Source of the DNA: DATJGR01 sp963787045
Lineage (GTDB): Bacteria; Pseudomonadota; Gammaproteobacteria; Pseudomonadales; Azotimanducaceae
DNA: 64,000 bases
Assembly (NCBI GenBank): GCA_963787045.1
Contig: CAWBBR010000016.1
Coordinates: 62,001 to 126,000, forward strand
Reading direction: 5' to 3'
Part shown: positions 44,418-54,214 of the stretch, piece after piece
Layout of the letters: each line of letters starts with the position of its first letter
Numbering within the stretch: position 1 is the stretch's first letter
Translations under genes and position numbers: made by a program
Notes under the pieces: generated by a model
Told to the model about the DNA's origin: nothing
The model's input: the letters and a program-made list of their open reading frames with translations, nothing else
The model's database searches: none

Positions 44418-46100
44418 ATGAGCCACTCGCCTTCCGAAAACGCCATCACCGTCATTCGAGGCGGCACGGTCATCGACGGTACCGGTGCTCCGCGGTATCG
44501 GGCCGACGTCGCCCTTCAAAAAGATCGAATCGTCGCGATTGGCGAGGGACTGAAGGGCGATCGCTACCTCGATGCCACAGACCGCGTCGTCGCGCCGGGA
44601 TTCATCGACATCCACACGCATTACGACGCGCAGGTGTTCTGGGATCCCGCGCTCACGCCGTCCTGCTATCACGGCGTAACGACGGTCGTGGCCGGCAACT
44701 GCGGCTTCACCATCGTGCCGACCAAGCCGTCCGATCGCGGCCTGATCGCCGCCACCATGGAAAAAGTGGAGGACATGAACCCGGCGACGCTGAACGCCGG
44801 TATTCCATGGGAGTTCGAGACGTTCGGCGAATACCTGAAGACCGTCGGTGCGCGGGGCATGGCGCTGAACTTCGCTGCGTACATCGGCCATACGCCGTTG
44901 CGGTTGTACGTCATGGGTAACGAAGCGGCAGGACGGCCCGCGAATGCGCGCGAGATCGGCGAGATGAAACGCATCGTGCGCGAAGCGATGGAGCAAGGCG
45001 CAGCCGGGTTCGCGACCAGCTTTGCGATCACCCATCTCGGCGCGGACGGCAAGCCGATACCCAGCCGCTGGGCGGAACGCGAGGAAATCGAAGAGTTGTG
45101 CCGCGCGGTCGGTGAGACCGGCCGCGGCGTCATCGGCGTGAACGGCGGCACCAACCTTTCGCTGGCCGACTGTTACGACCTGCAACCCGAAATCGGCGTG
45201 CCGTTTACGTACACCGCGCTGCTCACCACGCCGCAGGGCTTCCACCTCAAGGGCATTGCCGTTCACAAGGCCGGTTGCCAACGGGGTGCGGACGTGTGGC
45301 CGCAGGTGTCGTGTCGGCCGCTGACGTTCGCGCAGACGATGGTCGAGCCGTTCACCTTCAACACGTGCAGCGTGTTCGCGGAGCTGATGCCGAAGTCGCT
45401 CGACGAACGCCGCGCCGCGTACGCAGATCCGCAGTGGCGACGGCGTGCGCGCGCCGCCTGGGATGCCGGCGACGGTCTGCCGCCGAACTGGAACAACCTC
45501 GCGATCATGGACGCGCCGAACAATCGTGCGGCCGAAGGCAAACGCGTGCTCGATCTCGCGAGCGAGCAGAACGTGGAACCGTTCGACAAGCTGATCGAAC
45601 TCACGCTTGCCGAGCCGGACCTGAACATCCGCATCAAGACCGTCATCGCGAACGACGACGAAGACGGCATTGCGATGCTGCTCACCTCCGACCACTGCAC
45701 GCTCGGGCTTTCCGATGCGGGCGCACACGTCGGTCAACTGTGCGATGCGGTGATGTCCACCGACCTGCTCGGTGGGTGGGTGCGCGACCGCGGTGTACTC
45801 ACGCTGGAACAGGCCGTGAACAAGCTGACGAAAGTGCAGGCAGATCTGTTCAAGTTCACCGATCGCGGTGAGCTGCGCGTCGGTGCGTTTGCGGACGTGG
45901 TCGTGTTCGATCCGGCGACCATCGCGCCCGGACCCGTACGCCGCGTTCGCGATTTCCCGGCCGACGGCGAACGCTTGAACGCCGACCAACCGACTGGCGT
46001 ACACGCGGTGTTCGTCAACGGCTCGCAGATCGTCGAGGACGGTGCGCTGTTGGACGCTGCGCTCTCGCAGCGACCCGGTCGGTTGGTAGCGCCCGCTTAG
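44418..46100 (+). CDS. N-acyl-D-amino-acid deacylase family amidohydrolase (paralogue)
   Basis: A complete 560-residue amidohydrolase. Its landmarks parallel the gene at 32992: APGFIDIHTHYDAQVFWDP with the HxH metal site, VVAGNCGFTIVPTKP with Cys, a later Asp in LSDAGAHVGQL, and the C-terminal GAFADVVVFDPATI. It differs in central loops, so specificity is likely different. AACAGGAA precedes the ATG by 6 bases. With the alpha/beta hydrolase, reductase and serine hydrolase it forms a plus-strand group of small-molecule enzymes. Confidence 0.92.
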   Translation: MSHSPSENAITVIRGGTVIDGTGAPRYRADVALQKDRIVAIGEGLKGDRYLDATDRVVAPGFIDIHTHYDAQVFWDPALTPSCYHGVTTVVAGNCGFTIVPTKPSDRGLIAATMEKVEDMNPATLNAGIPWEFETFGEYLKTVGARGMALNFAAYIGHTPLRLYVMGNEAAGRPANAREIGEMKRIVREAMEQGAAGFATSFAITHLGADGKPIPSRWAEREEIEELCRAVGETGRGVIGVNGGTNLSLADCYDLQPEIGVPFTYTALLTTPQGFHLKGIAVHKAGCQRGADVWPQVSCRPLTFAQTMVEPFTFNTCSVFAELMPKSLDERRAAYADPQWRRRARAAWDAGDGLPPNWNNLAIMDAPNNRAAEGKRVLDLASEQNVEPFDKLIELTLAEPDLNIRIKTVIANDDEDGIAMLLTSDHCTLGLSDAGAHVGQLCDAVMSTDLLGGWVRDRGVLTLEQAVNKLTKVQADLFKFTDRGELRVGAFADVVVFDPATIAPGPVRRVRDFPADGERLNADQPTGVHAVFVNGSQIVEDGALLDAALSQRPGRLVAPA

Positions 46101-46154
46101 CGTTTCCGACCGCGGCGAGCACCCCAACGGTCCGACTCGCCCGCGGTGTCGGCG

Positions 46155-46484
46155 CTATTCGTATCCCGGCGCCGGCTGCCACAAGCTGAACACCGTTCCA
46201 TCCGGATCGGCGCACACGGCGTTCGGCCCGGATGGATACGTGTTGCGCGAGCGCACGGTGCCGCCCAGCTCCGCGACGCGCGCTGCGGCTGCATCGATGT
46301 CGTCAACGCGGAAGTACACGTTCGGCAATTCGGCCGGACCGCTGGCGCTCAGACCGAGCGGGAACTGCGTGTTGGCCACGTGGCCGCCCTCTTCGACCTC
46401 CCAGCCGAACAGCGCACCGTAGAACCGCTTCGCCCGCGTCAGATCTTTCACCGGCAACGTGAAGTAGCCCAATTCGTTCGGCAT
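46155..46484 (-). CDS. VOC-family protein
   Basis: A 109-residue single VOC unit: ELGYFTLPVKDLTRAKRFYGALFGWEVEEGG, then PNVYFRVDDIDAAAARVAELGG and NAVCADPDGTVFSLWQP. It belongs to the glyoxalase-like proteins that bind a metal at the dimer interface. No activity can be assigned. It is convergent with the D-aminoacylase-like gene. Confidence 0.88.
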   Translation of the reverse strand: MPNELGYFTLPVKDLTRAKRFYGALFGWEVEEGGHVANTQFPLGLSASGPAELPNVYFRVDDIDAAAARVAELGGTVRSRNTYPSGPNAVCADPDGTVFSLWQPAPGYE

Positions 46485-46626
46485 CGTCTGCTCCCGCAGG
46501 TGAACACGGATCGAACGATGCCACGCACTGCCTGAATGCGCTTGAAGAAATGTTCCCTGCCGTGCAGATGGTCAGCCAACGTCGCCTTGGCTAAGCTCCG
46601 GGCTCCACCCTTCGCGTCCACATACC

Positions 46627-47779
46627 ATGCAGAACATCGCGTTAGAGAACGGCCCCGTGCGCATCGTCGGCGCGCTCGACGTCGATCGGCGGCAGACCGG
46701 CATCGTGCCGCGCCGGTTGCCGAACTGGACGCGGCCGCAGGTGCCGCTGTTCATGGAGATCATGGTGACGATGCCGTCAGGCGTGCGGTTCGAGTTCGCA
46801 ACCACGTCGCGGCGCATCGAACTCGACGTGCTGCCGACGCGCATCGAAATATCGAAGCCGCCTGCTCCCGCCATGTTCGATCTCGTCATCGACGGCAAAG
46901 ATGTCCGCAGCGTCGGCACGGAATGCGGCGACAGACTGAAGATCAATCTCGCCGATCGCGGCAAGGCCACGCGCGTGCGCGGCGACGCGGGCACGGTCGC
47001 GTTCACCGATCTGCCGGCAGGTCTCAAACACTGCGAACTGTGGTTGCCCGCCAACGCGATTCTCGAGGTGCGCGGCTTGCGCATCGACGACGGCGCGAAG
47101 ATCGAAGCACCAAGCGCACGCGCGCCGACGCCGCTGGGTGCATCACGGCAGTTCGATCAGCCACTGCATGGAAGCGACGAGCCCGACGGGCACGTGGCCC
47201 GTCGTTGCCGCGCGCCTTGCAAACGTGGAATTGCTCAATCTCGGGCTCGGCGGCAATTGCCACCTCGATCAGTTCGTCGCGCGCACGATGCGCGACGAAG
47301 CACGCCGACGTGTTGAGCCTGAAGGTCGGCATCAACGTGGTGAACTGCGGATTCGCTGAAGGAGCGCACGTTCGCGCCGGCGCTGCACGGCTTCATCGAC
47401 ACCATCCGCGAAGGCAAGCCGAATACGCCGTTTCTGATCGCGTCGCCGATCTTCTGCCCGTCTGCGGAAGAGCGCCCCGGCCCGACGATTCCGGACGCGA
47501 GCGGCAAGTTCGTCACGCTGCCGGGACACGACGAGATCCGCAACGGCAGCCTGACGCTGCAGCAGATGCGCACGATCATCCGCGACGTCGTCGAAGGCCG
47601 CCGCAAGGCGGGCGATGCAAACCTGCATTATCTCGACGGGCTCGAGCTGTTCGGCGCCGCCGACGCGGCCGATCTGCCGGACGATCTGCACCCGAACGGC
47701 CCCGGCTATGAGCGGATGGGCCAACGATTCAACTCGGCCGCGTTCACAACCGGCGGACCGTTCGCAGATCGGCAAGTAG
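46627..47779 (+). CDS. SGNH/GDSL-type hydrolase with N-terminal beta domain (several frame slips)
   Basis: The first 170 residues (ATG 46627) form a beta-rich domain, as in two-domain SGNH carbohydrate esterases. Frame slips near 47125, 47300, 47345 and 47765 then break the catalytic domain, but its blocks are readable: WVHHGSSISHC (block I, nucleophile Ser), LNLGLGGNCHLD (block II), LKVGINVVN (block III) and DDLHPNGPGYERMG (block V, Asp and His). The probable stop is TAG 47777-47779, just before the next gene. The family removes acyl groups from lipids or sugars. It is followed closely by the MmcQ-like gene. Confidence 0.75.
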
Positions 47780-47787
47780 GCGAGTTC

Positions 47788-48278
47788 ATGGCAGCGCGCA
47801 AACGACCTCCCAAGACCGCGGCGAAGGCCAAACGCGCTGCAACCCGCGCCGAAGGCTACTGGCCGAACCCGGAAACGATCGACAAAACGCGGCGGCGAAC
47901 CGGCGCCGTTGAAATTCGTGCCGACCGGTGCGCTGGCCGAAGCGTACGACCGCGTGCTCGCGCTCACCGCAACGCTGCCGGGCGTGGAGCACACGCGCGC
48001 GTACGGCACGCCATGCATAAAAGTGCTCGGCAGGGTGATGGCGCGGCTACGGTCCGAGGCGGAAGGCGGCCTCGCGCTGGTCTGCGATTTCCCGGACCGC
48101 CACATGCTCATGCAGGTGGACCCGCAGGCGTTCTACGTCACCGACCACTATCTGAACTCGCCGATGGTGCTGATCAACCTCGCCGAAGTGCGCTGGGACG
48201 CGATGCCGGGGCTCATCGAAGCCGCGTGGCGCATGGTCGCGCCACAACGGCTGAGTCGACGAAGTACGACGCCGCTAA
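47788..48278 (+). CDS. MmcQ/YjbR-family protein (two frame slips)
   Basis: A protein of about 160 residues. It starts at ATG 47788 with a basic tail (AARKRPPKTAAKAKRAATRA), possibly nucleic-acid binding. A slip near 47905 leads into the MmcQ/YjbR CyaY-like fold (YDRVLALTATLPGVEHTRAYGTPCIKV, HMLMQVDPQAFYVTDHYLNSPMVLINL). A second slip near 48253 gives a natural end with stop TAA 48276-48278. The family is loosely called DNA-binding; function is unproven. It converges on the flavin monooxygenase gene with a 4-base overlap. Confidence 0.75.
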
Positions 48279-50211
48279 GCGTCGATGAAGGTGTAGTCCG
48301 CCGGATTCACGCGCCGCGTCTGATTCCAGAACTCGACCAGCGTGAACGGCCAGTTCTGCGTAACGCGGCCTTTCTCGTTCTTGTACCAGGTCGGCACGTT
48401 CGCCGCGCCCCACGCCATGTTGAGGTTGCCTTCGTCGATCATCTTGTTGAACTTGTCGTGTACGTCCTGCTTCGGGTCCAGTGCGGCGTGGCCTTCCTCG
48501 AGCAACGTGCGAATGCAGTTCAGGATGTAGCGCACCTCGCATTCGGAGAAGAACACGATGCTGCCGTTCACCACGATGTTGGTGTTTGGCCCATATAGGC
48601 AGAACAGATTCGGGAAGTTCGGAATCGTGATGCCCAGATACGCGCGCGGGTCGCCGTTCCACTGCTTTTGCAGATCGAGCACCGCCTTTGCCTTTCACCT
48701 GCATCGGCCACAGGAACTTGCTCGCGAGAAACCCGGTGCCGTAGATCAGCACGTCGGCGTCGTATTGCTTGCCGTCTGCCGTCTTCACGCCGGTGGCGTT
48801 GATCTCGGCGATCTTGTCGGTAACCAGTTTCACGTTGTCGCGGCGCAGCGCGCGGATCCAGTTGCCGTTGTCGAACAGGATGCGTTTGCCGCCCGGCGGA
48901 TACTGCGGCGTGACTTTCGCGAGCAGTTCTTTGTCTTCACCGCACAGCTCTTCGAGAATCAGCGTGAACATCTTGCGCAGTTCGTCGTTCTCGGCGCTGA
49001 TCGACAGCTTCTGATCGTTCCATGCCGGGTCTTTCTTCACCGCCGCGAGAATGCCCTCGGCCATCCGCCAGAACATCGCGAAGCGATACCACTTCGCGTA
49101 ATACGGCACGTGGTTCAGCAGCCAGTGTTTTCCGTCGGGCACGTTGTCGTGGTACTCGGGCGTCATGCTGACCCACGGCGGCGTGCGCTGGAATATCACC
49201 ACTTCCTTCGCTTCTTTCGCCACTTCCGGCGCGAACTGAAACGCGCTGGCGCCGGTGCCGATCACCAGCACGCGCTTGCCCTTGAGGTCGTGCTGGTGCT
49301 CCCACTCGGTGGAATGGAACGAGATGCCTTTGAATTTGTCCTGCCCCGGAATGTCGGGCCACTTCGGGCGGTTCAACTGGCCCACCGCACTGATCACCGC
49401 GTTCGCGGTCAACGTCTCCTGCTTGCCGTCGCGCTCGACGGTGACGCGCCACAACGCTTTCGCGTCGTCGTACACGCAGGTTTTCACTTCGGTGTTGAAG
49501 CGGATGTGTTTGCGCAGCTCGTAGTCGTCGGCCGTCTTGTCGAAGTACTGCCGCAACACTTCCTGCTTCGAATAGAACTGCGGCCAGTCGTTCGGCCGGA
49601 AGCTGTACGAGTACGTGTGGTTCGGACTGTCGACGCGGCAGCCCGGATAGGTGTTCTGATACCAGGTGCCGCCGACGTTCGCGTGGCGTTCGAGTGATCT
49701 CGAACGGGATGCCCGCTTCCTGCAGACGGATGCCGGCCAGCAGCCCCGACATGCCGGAACCGACGATCAGCACTTTGAACTTCCCGCGCGCCGCGGCCGA
49801 TACCTTCTGCAACTCGGGCACGCCGTACGGGTCGCCGTCGTCCATCGACAGTTCGGCCGTCAGAAACTCTTCGTAATCGCTATCGACGGTGGTGCCGATT
49901 ACGAAATTGACCATTTCGTGAACGTGCGCGTTGGGCGCCGGCGGCAGCTTGTGCCCGCCGTCGCGAAATTTGCGCAACGCATCGAACGCGATGCCGCGGA
50001 TCGTCTCCTGTTGCGCCTCGGTGATGCCGCCTTGCGCGTCGCCGAAGAACGCGTTGGTCGGACGGATCTCGCCGCGGATGAGGCTCAGGTCGCCGGTGAT
50101 GTGCACCAGCGCCGCCATCAGCGTCGGAATGTGCGCCTCTTTCAAGGCCTTGCGGATGATTGCGTCGTCGTTCGTGACGGGCGCGAGTTCGTTCAGTTTT
50201 GCAGCAGCCAT
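48275..50211 (-). CDS. Baeyer-Villiger-type flavin-containing monooxygenase (two frame slips)
   Basis: About 645 residues, with a 120-residue helical N-terminal extension before the FAD site. FAD-binding GxGxxG is VLIVGSGMSGLLAG; a slip near 49690 leads to VGGTWYQNTYPGCRVD. The Baeyer-Villiger fingerprint FxGxxxHxxxW is FKGISFHSTEW, and the NADP site is VLVIGTGASAFQFAPE. A slip near 48690 joins the intact end. It inserts oxygen next to ketones using NADPH and FAD. Long-extension members are frequent in steroid- or terpenoid-degrading bacteria. The start is ATG 50211. Confidence 0.9.
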
Positions 50212-50291
50212 ACCACTCTTCCCCAATTGCTCGAGAGGCTATTTAGCGGAACTGACCGCGGCGATGCAATCCGTATCAATACGGTGCGTCT

Positions 50292-50691
50292 TCAGCGGGC
50301 CGTGCCCGGTTGCGGCGGCAGGCGCAGCCACGCTTCGGCCGCCGCCCGGTCGCGGAACACGCGCATCTCCGACGCGTCGGCGCCGGTTCGGTATCCCTGA
50401 AACACGCGCGCCAGCCCATACGTGGTATCGGTCGGCGCGATCACGGCCACCTTCCGGCCCGGCAACCGCGCAACTTCGCCGCTCGCCATCGCCAGGTCCG
50501 ACACCACCTTCGAATCCACCGCCACTTCCACCCACTGCGGAGATGTCGACGATCGCGCGCGTGCACGCCTGCACGGTCGGATCGGCCGACGCGGCCGCGG
50601 CGTGCGCGCGCAGCTCCGCTTCGTGGATGTGGCCGCTGATCGTCGTCACCACGAGACTTTGACGTGCATCGATTCGGTACGTAATCGGCAT
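50292..50691 (-). CDS. SpoIIAA/STAS-like protein (one frameshift)
   Basis: About 132 residues, starting at ATG 50691 with GGAGCGGGA upstream. The N-terminal half MPITYRIDARQSLVVTTISG and IVDISAV, and the C-terminal half VAVIAPTDTTYGLARVFQGYR, read as one STAS-like alpha/beta domain joined by a one-base slip near 50535. Such stand-alone proteins are widespread and of unknown function. It lies upstream of the flavin monooxygenase (80-bp gap) on the same strand. Confidence 0.65.
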
Positions 50692-50792
50692 TCCCGCTCC
50701 GTGGGTTCGGCCCGCGCCAAATAGATTAACGAAAGTCACTCACTACCCTACAATCTCGCCCCTTTGCCGCGGCCGACCCGCTGGTACCCGCA

Positions 50793-52198
50793 TTGCTGTC
50801 GAAGCTGCTGCCCCCGCAACAATTTTCCAAAGATCCGGTCGTCGATCGCTCGTTGCGGCATTCGATCTTCGACGGTATCACCTACTCGGTGATGACGGGT
50901 TCTGCCGAAAGTTATTTTTCGGCGTTCGCCATTCTGCTGAAAGCCACCACAGCGCAAGTCGGTCTGGTTGCGTCGCTGCCGCCGCTGCTCGCGTCGTTCA
51001 TGCAGCTGTTCTCTGCATGGCTCGGCCGGCGCACCGGTCATCGCCGGCAGATCATCGTATTCGGCGCACTGGTACAAGCAAGCACGCTGGTGCCGTTGAC
51101 GCTGCTGCCGCTGCTGTTTCCGGACGACGCGGTGCTGCTGCTGTTGATCTCTTCCATCGTGTACTACGCCGGCCCGAATCTCGGCTCCCCTCAGTGGAGC
51201 AGTTTGATGGGCGACATCGTCCCCGAAGCGCGCCGCGGCCGTTTCTTCGCGCTGCGCACGCAGCTCGCGAGCGTCGCGAGCTTTCTCGCGCTGATCGCGG
51301 GCGGATTGATTCTCGAGTTCTTCGACTCGATCGGGCGTGACGTACTGGGGTTTCGTCGTGGTGTTCGCGATCGCGTGTCTCGCGCGCTTTCAGTCGGCGT
51401 ATCACCTGTCGCAGATCCACGACCCGCCGGGACACGTTGCGTCGCTCGAATCGCCGTGGCACATCGATCTGTGGCGCGCGATCCGTTCCACCGACCTCGT
51501 GCCGTTCTCGCTGTTCTTCGCGAGCATGCAGTTCGCCGTGGGCATCGCGTCGCCGTTCTTCACGCTGTACATGCTGCGCGATCTGAAGTTCAGCTATGCG
51601 CAGTTCATGATCAACTCCGCGGCATCGGTGCTGTTGCAGTTCCTCACGCTGAACCGGTGGGGCCGCCTCAGCGATCTGTTCGGAAACCGGCTGATCCTGA
51701 TCACCACCGGCGCGATCATCCCGATCATGCCCACGCTGTGGCTGTTTTCGACGAACTACTACTACCTGCTCGGCGTGCAATGCGTGAGCGGGCTGGTGTG
51801 GGCCGGGTTCAGCCTGAGCGCGTCGAACTTCGTCTTCGACCTGACGCCGCCGGAACGCCGCGCCACGTTGATGGCTGCGCACAACGTGCTCGCCGCACTC
51901 GCCGTGTTCGTCGGCGCAGTCATCGGCGGCTACCTCGGCACGCACCTTCCCAACGAAATCACTCTGTTCGGCAATACGTTCAGCTGGCTGAGCGCGCTGT
52001 ACGGCGTGTTTCTGCTGTCGGGCTTCATGCGGCTTGCTCGTCGCGATCGGGTTCCTGCCGCGGCTGCGCGAAGTGCGACAGGTTCGGCCGATGTCGATGA
52101 CCGGACTCATCTTCCGCGTCACGCGCGTCGGGCCGGTGTCGGGAATGATCTTCGAAATCGTCGGTACGCTGCGCCGCAGAATGAACGACGACGATTGA
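50793..52198 (+). CDS. MFS transporter (two frame slips)
   Basis: A major facilitator of about 465 residues starting at TTG 50793. It opens with a soluble stretch (SKLLPPQQFSKDPVVDRSLR) and helices such as VGLVASLPPLLASFMQLFSAWL. Frame slips near 51335 and 52035 must be joined; between them helices continue (MTYWGFVVVFAIACLARFQ, LLGVQCVSGLVWAGFSL), with the central A-motif-like NRWGRLSDLFGNR. After the second slip the end is PRLREVRQVRPMS and a stop at 52196-52198. This is the type seen as DUF-annotated MFS carriers with an N-terminal cytosolic helix; substrate unknown. Confidence 0.82.
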
Positions 52199-52225
52199 CC
52201 GCGGGGTTGACAGCCTCCCGGCCGA

Positions 52226-53116
52226 TTGAGACGTTACACCAACTTTCGCGCGCGGAATTTCGCAATAGCAACGCGCCCCCTCACGATCCTGGCAGCGCTC
52301 GCCATTTGCGCGACGGCCAGTTGCGCACGCGCCAGAGAACTGTGGGAACTTCCCTGGATCGAGGTTCGCAGTCCCCACTTCGTGATCGTCAATGTCGACG
52401 GATCTCCGGTTCGTACCTTCACGCTGAAGCAGCCTTTTGCAGGCCGACGACCGTGGTCGCGCCGGTGGCGCCGTCGTCGCTCGCGGCACAACTGGCTCAG
52501 TTTCTGATCGTCCGAGGTGCCGGACGAAGCAAAGCCCTATGTCGACGCGGCGATCGCGCTCGACCCGCGCAACGGCGCGGCGTTGGTTGCATTGGGCGAT
52601 CTGCACACATTCGCTGGTCGCTTCGACGAAGCGCAGCGGTACTACGAACAAGCCATCGCCGCAGACCCGAAGAACGCATATCACGAGCTCGCTTACGGCG
52701 AGTTCTTCCTCGCGAAAGCCAATGCCGGTGGCGATGCTGAGACAATTGCCAACAATCTGATCGAGGCGCGTCGACGCTTTGCCCGGAGTGACGCGCTTGA
52801 TCCCACCGTGCCGGAAACACTCGCAATGAACGGGGCGACGTACCTTTTTCCAGGGCAGTCGATCGACAAAGGTATCGCGTCCCTGGTCGCCGCGCGGGAG
52901 ATGCTGCCGTCGCAGTTCGAAATCACGAGCTGCTCGCGCGCGCCTATGCGATGGGCGACCAGAAAGAAAAAGCGATCAAACTCCTGCGCACCTCGCTCGC
53001 GATGGCGCGAGGTGGACGACGCCGATACCCAGGCCGCGCGCAAACTGCTCGAGGAATGGTCGCCCGAGCACCGAGACGAGCCCGGTGAAGACGCTGCCGC
53101 TTCGCGCGGCAGGTGA
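52226..53116 (+). pseudogene. Broken TPR protein
   Basis: The N-terminal piece (TTG 52226) has a secretion signal and a start typical of long TPR proteins (ELWELPWIEVRSPHFVIV). Within 100 bases the frame is lost (stop at 52505-52507) and resumes in the same frame at about 52517 with clear tetratricopeptide repeats (EAKPYVDAAIALDPRNGAAL, EAQRYYEQAIAADPKNAYHE). Two more slips near 52920 and 53010 are needed to finish. The gap between the N-terminal piece and the TPRs looks too short for the family, so an internal deletion as well as frame slips is likely. I regard it as a damaged gene. Confidence 0.55.
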
Positions 53117-53207
53117 AGCCGCCACGAGGACCTCGAAATCTGGCGAGCGGCCGTATCCTTTCGCCCGCGCCATTCGTTAATGTCCAAAAGCCCGAGAGGT
53201 GAGCGAC

Positions 53208-54192
53208 ATGACGGACTCCGATTCGAATCCCGCGTTTGCTGTCCAGTCCGACGTGCGCGGCCCATGGCGGCGCTACCTCGATGCTCTCGCACCGCTACGT
53301 CCCGGCCTTCACAGATATTGCTGCCGGCTGACCGGCAACGTCTGGGACGGCGAAGACCTGATGCAGGACGCATTGCTGCGCGTGTTCGGGTTGCTCGGCA
53401 AGATCGATCGCGATCTCGAGAACCCGAAGGCCTACTTCATCCGCACCGCTACTCACTTGTGGATCGACCAGCAACGTCGGCTCGCGCTGCATCGACAGTG
53501 GCAGTCGAGCGTCGGCGACGCCGACGATGGAGCGGCCGCTGCAGAACAGCACGTCGAACTGCGGCAGGCGGCCAGCGCATTGCTGAAACGTCTGCCGCCG
53601 CGCGAACGCGCTGCGGTATTGATGCGGGAAGTACTCGACTCTGTCGGCCAAGGATTCCGCGTCGCTGCTGCAGATGACGGAAGGCGCCGTGAAAGCCGCG
53701 CTGCATCGCGGCCGAGAGAAGCTGCAGGCTGAGGACGCCAACGAGCCTGCCGGGCCGGTGCCGTCGCCTGCACTCGTCGATCGCTTTCTTCAGGCGCTGT
53801 CCACTCAAGACATGGCGACGATGCAGGCGATCTGTTCGAGCGACCTCTCGGTCGAACTGGTCGGCGGTGCGCGCATCGACGACTTCGAAGACAGCAAGAC
53901 GTTCTTCGGTCACGCGCACATGGTGTTCCCGCCGGAGTACGCGGAACTCGCGCGTCTCATGGTCATGGGAACGGATCCGCACTGGCGCGCGTGCGACTAC
54001 CGCGGCGAACGCATCGTGCTCGGTTTCCGCACGTTCGACGGTGTGGACGGCTTGAACGAAATCCACCGCATCGACGAACTCGACGGCAAGATCGCGCGCG
54101 TACGGTGCTACTGCTTCGCGCCCGATACGCTCGCGACGGTCGCCGAAGAGCTCGGCGTGCCGGCGCATCGCAAACCGTACCGGAGCCCGTAA
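53208..54192 (+). CDS. ECF sigma factor with C-terminal SnoaL-like domain (one frameshift)
   Basis: An ECF41/SigJ-like factor of about 327 residues. Region 2 is RYCCRLTGNVWDGEDLMQDALLRVFG and region 4 LPPRERAAVLMREVLD; a one-base slip near 53640 joins the recognition helix AKDSASLLQMTEGAVKAALH. The C-terminal SnoaL-like domain (SPALVDRFLQALSTQDMATM to GKIARVRCYCFAP) follows, typical of sigma factors that regulate themselves through this domain instead of an anti-sigma factor. Start at ATG 53208 (AGAGGTG upstream) or GTG 53199. It is the second ECF factor with a fused C-terminal domain in the window. Confidence 0.87.
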
Positions 54193-54214
54193 CCCAGGTC
54201 GACGCGAGCCGCGA

